64,000 bases of DNA from Embiotoca jacksoni (lineage: Eukaryota; Chordata; Actinopteri; Embiotocidae). Positions 22,430 through 34,080 of the stretch are shown here, piece by piece. The notes under the pieces were generated by a model that saw only the letters and a list, made by a program, of their open reading frames with translations, was not told the origin of the DNA and made no database searches. Each line of letters starts with the position of its first letter. Position 1 is the first letter of the stretch. Made by a program: the position numbers and the translations under genes. The DNA is taken from positions 20,435,866 through 20,499,865 of the forward strand of contig JAKOON010000007.1 in assembly GCA_022577435.1 (NCBI GenBank). The letters are read 5' to 3'.

Positions 22430-24485
22430 TCTCACCCGGTGGCTATATTTGTCTTCCAGCCCTTATCCCCCAGTTAAAACTGAGCTGTATTATTTTGCTT
22501 ATAAACCAAGGTATTAGTCATTTTTTTTGAATTTTCTTCTTTGTCCTCTGGCTAAATGCAGTTTTATATTTATGTTATTTTCAATTGCCTTCCGTCTGGA
22601 TATCTGTTGATCACAAGCAGGCTAATCTGCATTTCTCTAGCGTAGCAAGAACAGCTTAATTATAAGTAAAGGCCAAAATCATTTTGGCTTGATTGTTAAA
22701 TCAGATGCTTGTATTTCTGTCACCTTCATTTAACTAAAAGTATTTGCCGAGTTACATGTGACACCAGCTGTTGTTTTAGAGGAACCATGGACAGCGCTGT
22801 TTGTTGCGTCACACTGTGACAGTACTGAAGTGGATGAAATCGATCGACAGACAACATGTTGCTCAATTTGGATTTTCAACCTACTTGCTTTTAGTGATTG
22901 TAAAACCATAACTTTCAGAGCACCTTGAACTTTTGTCCAATGTGCTCCAGGCACTTTTGATGTTTTTTGAAGCATCTTTCCCAGATCTGCCATCCCAGCA
23001 CCGTGTCTGTGTTTCGGGACCTCGTGATTTAAAAATGAAGCCCTCATGGCCAGCTTTGTTCTGTCTGTGTGGGATTTAATTTCACAACTACCAAAATATA
23101 ATGATACATTATCATTTGAAAATATAAAAAATTAAATGCAATAATCAGGCACATGCTCAAATACATTTACTTTGTCTCCACAAAAGTGCATAATTACCAA
23201 AATCTCCATCTATTCAAGGGTTTGGAAAGAACTACCCACTGAATGAAAGCCAAATTTCTCATTAGATATATTTTTTTTTATTTTAAGAGCAAGCCTTGAA
23301 GTTTAAAGCCTTGCTTTAAAGCCCAGAGATATTGTAATATGCACCATGTCCTGTAGTGTGATGTTTTCGATTAATGAAACAGCTTACTGAAAAAAATAAG
23401 TTTATCCTGGAAGTAGTGTGACACATTATTTGTATTTAAAGACTTATTCCATTAGAGCTGGGGTTCCCAACAAGTGATACTGGTTTAGTATGTGTGTTGA
23501 GTATCGGTTTGTTATTGTTCACATGAAAGAAGCTTATTCAGATGGTTTGGTGGAGCTCAGCTATGTGAATAAATGTTAGTGTCCGAGCAGCTCTCGGACA
23601 CTTTTATATGGCCAAAGTAGCTCTCAGAGGAAAAAAGATTGGAAACCAAAATGACTCTGGGGAGTCTGAACCTCCCTATTTCATAGGAGAGAGTTCCTTC
23701 TTCAGGGACTCATTTTTCCTGCTGGTGGAAAAGGATGAATACTGAAGAGAATGAAAAATAGTTAGGATTCAACCTCAGTGGACCATGAATGTCTGGTCCA
23801 GACAGGTATAAAGACCAGACACACTTTGAAAAAGACCAAATGGTCAGACGACTTCCTTCCGTGTCCTATACTGTACAATAAAAGTTTGTTGCATTTTGGC
23901 TTTTTACCGACTACTGCCAGAACAGAGTCACTAGTTGTTCAAGCCAGTCTAAAATCAGCAGCATTTATGGACAAGCTGGGCCATGGTACCATCCTGTTTC
24001 CTGGCCCACAAAACTCCAGTCATAAAGCTCTTATCTTTTACAAAATGCCACAACTAGATTATTGATGTAAACTAGAAAATTACTCCCAATTTGACCTTCC
24101 CTTATGTGCCTTCAATGCAAGCCACATTGGATTTGAGTGCTTTTGCCCATGAATAAACCAGTACATATGCTTGCAGCATCTTTCCATCCAATCTCATCGT
24201 CTCCTATGTATCCCCTGGTGCCTGCCGCTGGCAGGATTCTGCTAAGTTTACTCTTTCAGGAATTATGTGTTTTCCTACCAAGTCTTCTGTCAGTTACATA
24301 ACTCCTCGAGCTTTCAAATCAAAACCTACTGATTCAAAATACATTTTAGTGACATTCAACACGACACAGACATTTTCAACACATCCTCATACTGAAATTG
24401 CACCTACTTGCAAACTTACTTGCAGTATTTGAGTTTTTTGAGCACCCTCTTCTGGGCCAACACAAATTACCAACAGTAATTAATT
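22430..24485. other. non-coding sequence with a short perfect hairpin
   Basis: AGTGTCCGAG (23,578-23,587) and its reverse complement (23,593-23,602) form a 10-bp stem with a 5-base loop. Frames of 95-105 codons occur on both strands without recognisable features. Confidence 0.55.
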
Positions 24486-24720
24486 TGACTATTGGAGACT
24501 ACCAGCGTCAGGCGTAGCTACAGGTAACGATACATTGTCATGGTAACAATAATAAACACATGGTTAATAAGATCGTAGGTCAACAAGTTTGGTTAGGTTT
24601 AGGCACCAAAATTACTTGGTTAGGTTTAAGAAAAAAAAAACATGGTTTTGGTTTCAATTACTATGTTTGTAACGGATGTTATGTTATCTAGGTCATGTTA
24701 ACGTTAACTTTTGGTTTCAC
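24486..24720. repeat. fish dispersed repeat with TTGGTTAGGTTTA motif
   Basis: TTGGTTAGGTTTA occurs at 24,589 and again at 24,616, the first followed by 'ggcaccaaaattac' and the second by an A-rich stretch. The same wording occurs in many fish genomes as an unclassified repeat. No coding part is present, and the borders are guesses. Confidence 0.45.
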
Positions 24721-25405
24721 AGGCAATATGAACAGTCGTCTCCTGGGTGAAAGTCCTGTTTAGGCATCGTTAACACACCTAACATCGGTCTGTATAATGT
24801 CACTATCAGCTCTGTACAAGTTTCTACAGTACATGGCTGAATATGTGTGTGAGGTATGCAGAGAGGGGGGACTTTGTGTTGGCCCTGCCTCAGTTTTATA
24901 GAGCTGTCGCACAGTGACTTTACCTGGCAATGGAAACCTGAGCTAGCTGCCAATTTTCTCACTGTGTTTTGCTTGTAATCTCAATTATGCCTTGTCCAGC
25001 ACCTAATACATGTTCCACTGGCCTGCTGGATTTCCCCTCTATGGATTTTGCTGGCTGACTATTTATTCTAGCTATTCATTTCACCAGTTGCCATTTTTAA
25101 CAATAGCCAGAGTTGAGGATTTCCGTGAATATGATACAAAAGGAGGTGTTTCATTTGTTTAAACTTTGTCACGGTCTTTAAAGGATAGACCCCCCCAAAT
25201 TTAGTAACCCTTCAACTTTTTCCTTTGCACCACCACAAGATTGTTTTTTTCCTTTTCAACCCAATTTCTTGGCAAGCATTAAAGGGATTGCTATGACATT
25301 TTGTACATCTATCCATGTTTCTCCGAGGATGGTTAATATTGGCTTTTACCCTATGACTTTTACTGAAGCTGTTGAAACTTTTTATGTTTCCAGAGAAATA
25401 TCTTA
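24721..25405. other. non-coding sequence
   Basis: No element or open frame above 81 codons can be supported. Confidence 0.55.
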
Positions 25406-26172
25406 AGATCCACCAATGGACTGGAGCAGTTTGGAGTCGAGTGTGAAGTGGTGGGGATGAGAGTTAGCACCTCCAAATCTGAGGCCATGGTTCTCTGCCA
25501 GAAACCGGTGGATTACTCCCTCGAGGTGGGGACGGAGTGCCTGCCCCAAGCAAAGGAGTTTAAGTATCTCAAGGTCATGTTCACGAGTGAGGAGAGGATG
25601 GAGTGGGAGATCAACAGGCAGATCGGTGTGGCTGCAGCAGTACAACAGGCGCTGCACTGGACTGTGCTGGTGAAAAGGGAGCTGAGTCGGAAGGCGAAGC
25701 TCTCAATTTACCGGTCGATCTACGCTCCGACCCTCACCTATAGTCACGAACTCTGGGTCGTGACCGAAAGAACGAGGTCGCGGCTACAAGCAGCTAAAAT
25801 GAGTTTCCTCCGTAGGGTGGCCCGGGCTCAGCCTTAGGGATAGGGTAAGGAGCTCGGATATCAGGAGGGCATTCGGAGTAGAGCCGCTACTCCTTTGCGT
25901 CGAAAGGAGTCAGCTGAGGTGGTTCGGGCATCTGATCAGGATGCCTCCTGGACGCCTCCCTCTGGAGGTTTTCCGGGCACGCCCAACTGGCAGGAGATCC
26001 CGGGGAAGACCCAGGACACGCTGGAGGGATTATATCTCCCAGCTGCCCTGGGAACATCTCGGGATCCCCTGGGATGAGCTGGAAAATATTGCGGTGGAGA
26101 CAACTTGCTCTGCCTGCTGCCATTGCAACCCGATCCTGGATAAGTGGAATAAAATGGATGGATGGATGGATA
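25406..26172 (+). mobile_element. Rex3/RTE LINE, 5'-truncated C-terminal end
   Basis: The plus-strand frame 25,448-25,837 carries MRVSTSKSEAMVLCQ, KEFKYLKVMFTSEERME, KAKLSIYRSIYAPTLTYSHE and LWVVTERTRSRLQAAKMSFL, the characteristic region after the RT palm in Rex3. A frameshift near 25,835 moves the continuation into another frame, where 25,941-26,123 encodes MPPGRLPLEVFRARPTGRR and RPRTRWRDYISQLPWE. The 3' end is 'ctggataagtgg' followed by (ATGG)n to 26,172. Endonuclease and catalytic RT motifs are missing. The second copy at 30.2 kb lies in opposite orientation. Confidence 0.95.
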
Positions 26173-26639
26173 TAACAAGAAAATGCTAATCATTGTGGTT
26201 AGAATGAGTTAGTTTGTTGAGATAAATTTGTTGGTACACGTTGGACTTACTGCTGATGGCATTTAAGCCACTCCGCTACCTGGTTGCCAGACCATCATAT
26301 TTTCTACATTCCTTTACACTGTTCAAGATTTGGGCGGCACCATTTGAATTACATTATTCTGTTCTATAATAGCTTAATGGTACTTGGCTGCAGATTTAAC
26401 CCAATTCACTATAGTCGTTGATTGTATTGGTAACCTTCCATGAAAACAAAAAAAAAACACAATTGACTCTGAAAAGCAATCAGCCTCCATCATTGCAAAT
26501 TCCATATTTAATAAAAATCTGACTCAGCTTTTGAGTTTTGGTTAAACTGAATATTCCAAATAATAAAACAAGTAAAAAAGGGCAATGAGGGCATTGATCG
26601 GACCCTTAACCTAATATTTTTTTCACAACCTGCAATCAC
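26173..26639. other. non-coding sequence
   Basis: AT-rich with an A run near 26,447; nothing recognised. Confidence 0.55.
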
Positions 26640-27270
26640 AGCAAACAAATTACTTCTGTAGCTCTGAGTCTACTCTTCCAGAACAAAGTGCTACAGCTGT
26701 CTCAGGTTGGAAGAGTGCCTTCTTTAGACTTCATGTTTCAGCTCTTTCCATAGATACTCAATAGGATTTAGATTAGGGCACATAAAAGGCCTCTTCTGAA
26801 TTTTCCAATATTTAGTTCTTAGGCCTTCTGGGGTGATTTTAGCTGGGTTTTTTTTTTAGTCATTATCCTGTTGGAGTATCCATTACCTGTGACTTAGATA
26901 GAGCTGTCTGAAACTGGACAGCACTTTGGCAATGCTTTAATGTCTTCAGAATGTATTATGCCCTGCATAGATTCAAGGACATGCATATTGGCAAGGCACA
27001 ATGCTTCTGGAAAATTCCAGTCATTCTTTAAATGTTTTTCTTTCAACAGTGGAGTCTTCCTGGGTCTTCTTCCATGGAGCCCACTGTGCTCAAAAAGTGA
27101 TACATGCTGCTATCAGACATTAATGTGCTTTGCCCTTGGAATTCAGCCTCCAATATCTGATTGGAAGTTTAGCTTTAAGTTATTTGTCTACCATTACCAC
27201 CATCCTTCTGTTTAATCTGGTAACAATTTTCCAGCCAGTTTGATTACAATTTCATTGACCTTAAACTTAC
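26640..27270 (-). mobile_element. Tc1-like transposase relic
   Basis: Conceptual minus-strand translation across shifting frames gives SGLHGRRPRKTPLLKEKHLK (about 27,080-27,020), matching the Tc1 segment between the DNA-binding domain and first catalytic Asp. Near 26,790-26,745 it gives LNPIEYLWKELKHEV, the block around the catalytic Glu of the DD34E triad. The stretch between them is eroded and stop-ridden, and the first two Asp motifs cannot be read. This is an old, inactive copy of a lineage different from the Sleeping-Beauty-like relics at 1.3 and 33.9 kb. Confidence 0.85.
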
Positions 27271-27640
27271 AATTTCGGTCACAGGAACATGATGCTAGTT
27301 GAAGAGCATCTTATAGCCTTTACCTTCAACGTGCTTATCTATAATTTTCTTTCTTCTGAGATAACTGTCTGCTTTTCTTTCTCTGTTCCATGTTCAGTGT
27401 GCTGCAAACAATAATACCAAAGGAGTGAAAACAGTTTGTAATCCAATTATTTAAATATTTCTGGCAGTACCAACAAAATAGTTGCGTACATTGTAGAATA
27501 GTATTTGTTGATGAAACTATATTTTATATTTTATAATTGCTTTACTTCCATCAATGACATATGAAAAGGCATACAGGTAAACATGATGACATTGCTTTTA
27601 TTTCCATTCAGGACTGTCTGTATGGTTCCTGCTGCACTAC
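27271..27640. other. non-coding sequence
   Basis: AT-rich, with no recognisable feature. Confidence 0.55.
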
Positions 27641-27850
27641 TCTCCAAGGTTAACTGCTAGTTTCCTGTTGTCTGACTCCTGACTATCTTTAATACACCCA
27701 ACAACTGTAGAGTCATCTCAGAACTTCTGCACATGGCATGAATCTGAGTTATAACTACTGAAAATCTGAGGTGTACGGAGTGAGCAGATATGGAGCCAGG
27801 ACAGTCCACTGTGGCATTCCTGTGTTACTTACCCAAGCGTCAGATATATA
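27641..27850 (-). mobile_element. Rex1-like LINE reverse transcriptase relic
   Basis: Minus-strand translation in changing frames yields VSNTGMPQWTVLAPYLLTPYTSDF-like sequence (motif B: family form is TGTPQGTVLAPFLFTLYT), then CHVQKF and DDSTVVGCI around the motif C DD. Only about 70 residues can be followed. It lies head-to-head with a plus-strand LINE tail that starts near 27,890, so the two belong to separate insertions. Confidence 0.75.
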
Positions 27851-27889
27851 TATAGATATATACTGTACTGTATATATATGTTGACTGTG

Positions 27890-28181
27890 TTTCTTGGTTT
27901 GTTGTATATAATATATATAGATATATAATGTACTGTATATACTGTGTATTTTATATTTTATATTTTTTACTGCTATTTACTGCTATTTTATTTTATTGCT
28001 TTTATATTATTATATTATATTATATTATATTATATTATATTATATTATATTATATTATATTATATTATTTTATTTTATTCTATTATTTCTATTATTATCT
28101 TATTGCTTCTATATGCTGCTGTAGCGAAAAAATTTCCCCTCGGGGATTAATAAAGTAAATACCATACCATACCACCATACC
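27890..28181 (+). mobile_element. LINE 3' tail with (TATTA)n expansion
   Basis: The segment shares 'gtactgtatatactgtg', 'tatgctgctgta' and the end 'ggggattaataaagtaa' with the copy at 40.6 kb. A (TATTA)n array of about 13 units at 28,002-28,069 has expanded inside the UTR. The end TTCCCCTCGGGGATTAATAAAGTA can form a small CCC/GGG hairpin and is followed by (CCATA)n to 28,181. No coding part is attached. A tyrosine-rich open frame across it is an artefact of the AT repeat. Confidence 0.85.
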
Positions 28182-30235
28182 AGACAGGTGGCTCCACTGC
28201 AGCCCAAGCTTAGGCCTCCCCACGGGGAACTATTTTGCCCGAACACACTGGGAAGAGGAAACAGGCAGAGGTAAGTTGTTGCAATATTGAACCAGATTTA
28301 CATCTTTAGTTTGGCAATATATTTACCTTCAAATTTACATTACAAATAAATATTCTAGCAATCAGTCACTCACTGCATGTCTTTTTGTTTCTTCCCAGGG
28401 AGAACAAGAAGGAACGACCCATTGTCCCAGCCGTGCACATGGTTCCCAGCATGTACACTTACACAATTTTATTAAATGTATTTATTGTTTGTTCTCTATT
28501 TGGCAACTTTGTTATCACACTACATCTCATAAATACTGTCCACAGCATAGGTAACGGTGGTGCATCATTACACTGGTTAATGGCTCCATTGCTACATGAC
28601 TGAGGCAGATAAACATTGCATATGAAGCAGGCCTGTTTCTTTTTTTTCAAAACGTCTGAGATTGCAGATAAATAATAGTTTCTAAAGCGCACTCTCTTAT
28701 TCTTTGTTGCTGTGTGCGGCGTAAACATCCCAGTTTCAGATGTATTATACTGCCAGTTCATTAATAGTGACTCAGCATTGTTGTTAAATTGGAGTTAAAT
28801 TGGAGCTTTGAATGGCCACGCACATAGTATCTCCTCTGTATGCACAGTGCGTGTGTTTGTGAGGATGCTGGCTTTGTATCTCAGTGGTGACTCACCTTGC
28901 TGTGAAACTTTTGTCTCTAATGGGTTGTGAATGTTAGATTGATTTCAATCTCTTTGTTTGGTATTTGAACTTGTGTAGCTTTTACCCACCTTAGTTTCCT
29001 AGTTTAACCTTATTATTTTCAGCTGATTTTTATTTTGGTCCTGTCAATAACCATGACCATGAAAATAATTTGTGTCAAAGCAGGTTACATAAATGAGGCA
29101 AGTAATAATCACATCAAAATCTTGAAGCAAAATTGTTTAGTTACTAATTATGGTTAAATAATATTCCCTTCACGAACAGGATTTATAATTTCCTTTTTTA
29201 AAACTGAGCTCAAAGTAGTTATCAGTGCAATTCGGTGCGAAGTGCCCCCTGGCCGCCGTCAGAGGTGTTCTGGGTTCATTTGGTGCTATTACATTTTTTA
29301 GTCATTAAATTACACAACATGTGAATGGAGAGAAGCATATGAAGGCTCGAAAAGCCCAAATAACAGGATGTCGCTTGAGCCCAAATTGCGAGGAGATACT
29401 GAGCAGCATGTATAGTATTACAAGAAATGTTGACATATCATCTCCCAGGTTTAACATAAGGACAATAGAACATATTGAAGAAATAAATCAACCCATCAAA
29501 CAAGTGAAAAATTCTTCAGAACAGTGTCTCTAACCATCCGCCTCTGTCTCTTTCAAGCCCCAATTTGTTTTTACAGCATTTTCCGCCGTGCATAGACGTG
29601 AAAGTCTTGGAGTTGTTTCCATTTCGCTTTTTGTGTCCTTGACACTGTCAGGTCTTTGTACTGCCCCAACACCACCCTCTACCGGTCATGTATATATTGC
29701 ATCTTGCTGACGCGTTGTGTTAATTTCTGAGGACCTGCACGACCAAAGCTCCAAACAGATGCAGGATACGCGAGGCGGCCATCATGCGCATGTGAATGTG
29801 TAGTTTAAAGCAAGTACACTGTATCTCTGGTCTTCGTCTCACTAATCTGTAAATCTAGTGTCTATACATACACACAAGGAACCAGATTATGTGAGAAATC
29901 ATAATTTTGTCCTCTAACCTACCCTTTAAATTATTCCAGTTTCAAAAGACCTTGTATCTTATTTTCTTGGCTTCTTTATGCAGACCTGATGGCACATCAG
30001 AATTATACTGATTATATATTTAAATGTAAATAATATTAACATTTTAAAAATAGCTCCGATGCAAACTGCAAACTTATTTAAACTTATACTTTGTCTGCCC
30101 AGGATTTCTTATCAGTCTCATTTTTAATCTGTCAGTGTTCCATGTGACTAATGGAACAGATACACATATTTTAATCAATCCAGCTGTCTGCACAGGGTGT
30201 GTGAAGGCTTGCATTTCACTCACTCAATACACATG
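28182..30235. other. non-coding sequence with a possible short intron
   Basis: Near the left edge, AG|GTAAGT at 28,271 and 'tttcttcccag|gg' at 28,398 would bound a 128-bp intron with a branch-like 'tcactcac'. One frame stays open across the join, but I recognise no protein. Around 29,640-29,820 the sequence is richer in CpG ('gacgcgttg', 'acgcgaggcggcc'), possibly an old repeat. The rest shows nothing. Confidence 0.35.
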
Positions 30236-30725
30236 TGACAACTCCATCCATCCATCATCTTCCGCTTATCCGGGGTCGGGTCGCAGTGGCAGCAGGCCAA
30301 GCAAGCTGACCCAGACTTCCCTCTCCCCCGCAACATTTTCCAGCTCATGCTGGGGGATCCTGAGGCATTCCCAGGGCAGCTGGGAGATATAATCCCTCCA
30401 GCGTGTCCTGGGTCTTCCCGGGATCTCCTGCCAGTTGGGCGTGCCCGGAAAACCTCCAGAGGGAGGCGTCCAGGAGGCATCAGATGCCCGAACCACCTCA
30501 GCTAACTCCTTTCGACACGAAGGAGTAGCGCCTCAAATCCAAGTTTCCTCCTGATGTCCGAGCTCCTTACCTGATCTCTAAGGCTGAGCTTGGCCACCGT
30601 ACGGAGGAAACTCATTTCAGCTGCTTGTAGCCGCGACCTCGTTCTTTCGGTCACAAACCAGAGTTCGTGACCATAGGTGAGGGTCAGAACGTAGATCGAC
30701 TGGTAAACTGAAAGCTTTGACAACT
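30236..30725 (-). mobile_element. Rex3/RTE LINE 3' end with 8-bp target-site duplication
   Basis: TGACAACT flanks the element at 30,236-30,243 and 30,718-30,725. The minus strand, 30,717 to 30,244, encodes SKLSVYQSIYVLTLTYGHE, TERTRSRLQAAEMSFLR and, after frameshifts, MPPGRLPLEVFRARPTGRR. It then ends 'gataagcggaagatgatgg' plus (ATGG)n. It is a 474-bp severely 5'-truncated copy of the same family as 25.4 kb. Confidence 0.95.
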
Positions 30726-31369
30726 GTTACACTCAAATCAGTGGCTGAAGGCATCATGTGACACTGATGGAGGACTGATGCGACTTTTGCTAAGCAGTCT
30801 GTGAAAACACGGTATAAAAGTTTCACTTGAGTCAGACAACCAAAATAACTTTGAATAAAAGTATGTTTTGCTTCATATATTGATCTCTCTTTCATTCTGC
30901 CATCTGTTTTTTTCTCAGTGGTACTGAAGTCTTAAGGCTTCAAGCTCTGGTTTTGTAAACAAAGTGTCAGCTTCTTTGATCGTGACAGGGTTGTAATGAC
31001 AATACTGAAAATTTACATATTTCTAGGGCGACTGATAAGGAATAATTTGTTTTCTGTTGCAGTTGTAAAACAGATATGGAGCAAGTAAAATGTTGTAGAG
31101 ATTCAGTGCACATACTGATGGATATGGGAAAATTAAAATAAATCAAATGAAAAACAAAACCCAGGCTGACATAAAGGCTACAAAGCAGAAATGCAGCCAA
31201 AACCATGATAATGCATAATTTTACTGAATGAGAAAACAGTGTGTGCATTATGCAATATCTACGCTGCAATAACCCAGACTATGTGACTGTGATTAGTGAT
31301 TACCGTGGTGACTAAGTGAGATTTGGTAGCTGTCACTCTATCAAAAGTTACAGTTTTACAGCAATATAT
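30726..31369. other. non-coding sequence
   Basis: A 100-codon minus-strand frame (31,269-30,967) has no recognisable domain. Nothing else is seen. Confidence 0.5.
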
Positions 31370-32590
31370 ATACAACCCTATTTTCCCCCAAAAAGTGTAG
31401 TGCCACGACTGTTCTACTATGGAGCCATGCTGTTGCAGTTGGCATTGTCTTGCTGAAATAAGTTTCCCTAAAAAAGTTGTGTGGATGACAGCATATTTTG
31501 CTCCAAAACCTTTATATATCATTCAGGTTGAATGGTTCTTAGTGTGAAACCTACATGTGCCATGTGCATTAATGCGTCCCCGTACCATCACAGAATGTGG
31601 CTTTTGAACTGAGTCCTGAAAAACAAGCTGCATGGTTCCTCTACTCTTTAGTTTGGAAAATGTGGTGTCCATGGTTTCCAAAAAGAATGTAAAGTTTTTA
31701 CTTGTCAGACAACAGGACAGTTTTCCACTTCGCCTCTGTCCATTTTAAATGAGCTCTGGCTCACAGGAGGTGGCAGCGCTTTTGGATCATGTTTATATAT
31801 GATTTCTTCTCTGCATAGTAACATTTTAACCAGCATTTGTGGATGCAGCAACAAACTGTGTTCACAGACAATGGTTTTTGGAAGTATTCCTGAGCCCATG
31901 CAGTGATTTCTACTACAGATTTGTGTCTGTTTTTAATATAGTGTGCCCTCAGAGCCCAAAGATCACAGCCATCAAATATTGGTTTTGTTATGAGGTGGGT
32001 GTTTTACCAGGACCCAAATGCAGGCTCACAGACTCGGGTATCGGTTCCAAAATACAGTCTTTTATTTCCATAAATAAAAACAAACAAATGAACAAACAAA
32101 CCAAAAGGTGGCACCTATAGTGTCCACTTGCTTCCAAGTCGGGAGGGCAACTCAACCGACTGATCCAGGGAGACACGGCTGGCAGGGCAGCCGGCAGACC
32201 AGCGGACAGGACCGCTGGAAAAATCAGAGTCAATAATCCTCCGAGTCGGGAGTGCAACTCCACCGACTGGTGACTCTGACAGGTAGCTCTGCAGGTGGAA
32301 CTGGAGCCGGAGGAACGGGAACGGGAACAGGACGGACGGAGAACGGACGGAGGACGGACGGGTGACTAACTAATGAACCGACAATCAGAGGAGTGCAGGG
32401 GCAGGGTACATATAGTCCGGGGAGGTGATCAGGGACAAAATGGAGGAAAACCAGACTCCTGACAGGTTTATTGCTATGGCCCTTATGTACATTGCACAGA
32501 ATGTTTTCATGATATTATGTACCATAGGCGGTGAAATCCCCAAATTATTTGCAATATTTACTTAAATTGTTGTGCTATTTCTATTTCTCT
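31370..32590 (-). mobile_element. Tc1-like transposase relic interrupted by a solo LTR
   Basis: The minus strand matches a common fish Tc1 family. Around 31,460 it reads FQQDNA-like sequence (second catalytic Asp), and 31,760-31,700 encodes a FKMDRGEVENCPVV/WTE-K-K-V-L-SD block (first Asp region). 31,900-31,840 corresponds to the segment usually reading KPLSVNTV. The sequence then breaks at 31,985 and resumes at 32,470 with the N-terminal part ('atgatattatgtacc', 'ggtgaaatccccaaatt' on plus). Many stops and frameshifts are present. The host element predates the LTR. Confidence 0.85.
31981..32469 (-). mobile_element. solo LTR (gypsy-like), 479 bp, 5-bp target-site duplication
   Basis: The LTR (31,986-32,464) reads TGTTATGAGG...CTCCTGACA on plus, i.e. 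TG...CA on either strand, and is flanked by GGTTT at 31,981-31,985 and 32,465-32,469. On the minus strand a TATA-like 'ctatatgta' (about 32,417-32,407) precedes an AATAAA signal (32,066-32,061), and the end 'gcctgcatttgggtcc' is typical of fish gypsy LTRs. A 60-bp piece of a related LTR end occurs at 51.8 kb. A 'gtcgggagKgcaactc' block appears twice (32,140 and 32,244). No internal coding region is left. Confidence 0.88.
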
Positions 32591-33114
32591 TCTACAAATC
32601 CATCTTTATCCGTGCATGCTCTAACTTTTAAATTCAGTCTAGTCCCCAACTTCCCTATTTTTTCTCAGGGTCTCACTCTGCCTCCTTTCTTATTGATTAA
32701 GAAAAAAAAAATACTTTGTTTTCACTTCAAGGATGAAAAAAAAAAATGTCCCAGTTCTACCGTCCTGTGTGAGCGAGATTAATTATTTATTTTTCTTAGA
32801 TGATTTCCTGACTTCGAGTGGTGCCTCGGGTAAATGAATTCCAGGGTAAGAAATGTATTCTTTATTCAAGGCCTATTCCCTTCATTTTTTTTTTTTGTAC
32901 CCCCATGTAATAAATCATTATTCATAAAGTGTCACCCTGGAAACTGGTGATTCCAGATAGGGAATAGAGAAGAGGCAAAGTGTATGCATGTGCATCACTG
33001 AAGTGTGTGTTTGTGAGTGTTTGCACACAGTTGTGCTTGTGAGTGTATGGGACGATTCTTTCGTGTGTGTGTGTTTGTATATGCTGGTGTATATGTGTGT
33101 CTGAAGGCAGAGAC
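32591..33114. other. non-coding sequence with A/T runs and GT-rich part
   Basis: Short A and T runs occur at 32,700-32,760 and 32,890. 33,000-33,110 is GT-rich but not a regular array. Confidence 0.55.
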
Positions 33115-33185
33115 TTGTATGCCTTCAGTGGCAGGGCTGCCAGCACTCTGAGGGTTGCTGGCTCAAATCCCAGAGACCCTGAGGG
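33115..33185 (+). repeat. possible tRNA-derived SINE fragment
   Basis: The stretch 'cagtggcagggctgcc' followed by 'ctctgagggttgctggctca' and 'aatccc' has a box-B-like GGCTCAAATCCC preceded by an anticodon-arm-like region. It resembles the tRNA head of some fish SINEs, but box A is poor and there is no tail or duplication. Confidence 0.3.
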
Positions 33186-33807
33186 AAAGGCACCTATTGA
33201 TGGATGAAAAACTCCCACAGTGCTTTGCTTCCTGTGTGCACAAAGCCCACTGAGTCTGCAACCTCTCTGAGCCCACACACTGGTTTGGAAACAGTGTTGT
33301 CTCTCTTCTCTTTATGCATCTTCTATGACTTTATCTGTCTTGTAGTTTAAAATAGCGTTTCACTCCAATGTTTCCCTTTCCTCTACTTCCAGCCTGTTCT
33401 GTAACACGTAGCCAGATAGATAACTTACTGTCATAACCGAAAAATGGATGAGTACAGATTCCAATACTCTCGTCAGTTTAGAATTCACAGAAGGATATAG
33501 TTTTCTCCAAAAATGATTTAATTTCATTTACAAACTCATAATGAGAATCTATCACTTTTTGAATGGTCATTACCACTTATCTTTGTCCAGGCTTTAGTAA
33601 CTGATTAATTGTATTGCTCTAAATTACTGTTAATTACAACTGTGAAGTATTGACAACTGATGTTTAGATTTAAGTTGAAATGGATTCATTCAATAACCTT
33701 TAAAAAAGTGAAAACTTGTTTTTAGACATGTTTTGTAAATACAAAAATATGATATTTCTCATTCATCCTCTCAAACTTTTTCAGATGTACATTTGTCAGG
33801 TCTCTAC
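33186..33807. other. non-coding sequence
   Basis: AT-rich from 33,300 on; nothing recognised. Confidence 0.55.
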
Positions 33808-34080
33808 CTAGCAGCTGTTTGTTGTCCCAAAGCCACTTCAGCATCGTCTCTTGGCTGTAAACTTCGGGACATTGTTGTGCTGAAAGATCTCAGTCTCAGG
33901 TTGTTGTACTCTGGAGCAGGTTTTTCTCTCAGATCATCTAGCTGTTCTACCAGAGAGGCCTGATGGATGTCGTGCTGCAGAGATGGACGTCCATCCGGCA
34001 GGTTTTCCTCATTTCTGTGGAGGACTTTTGAAGCTGTCAGAGTGAACAATGTTCTTCTTTCTGACAAATGTCCTCCTTGC
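33808..34080 (-). mobile_element. Sleeping-Beauty-like Tc1 relic, partial transposase
   Basis: Plus-strand landmarks 'tctggagcaggtttttctc', 'gaggcctgatggatg' and 'gtgctgcagagatgg', then 'ctgtcagagtgaac', follow the order of the family's reverse-complemented transposase gene, with a deletion between the first and second. Frames are broken. It is the same broad lineage as 1,257-1,905 but covers a partly different segment (between the DNA-binding and catalytic domains). Confidence 0.78.

Noticed and set aside
27928..28158. Tyr/Leu/Ile-rich frame that looks like a membrane peptide
   Set aside because: It comes from the (TATTA)n array and AT-rich LINE 3' UTR; no start context or homology supports a protein.
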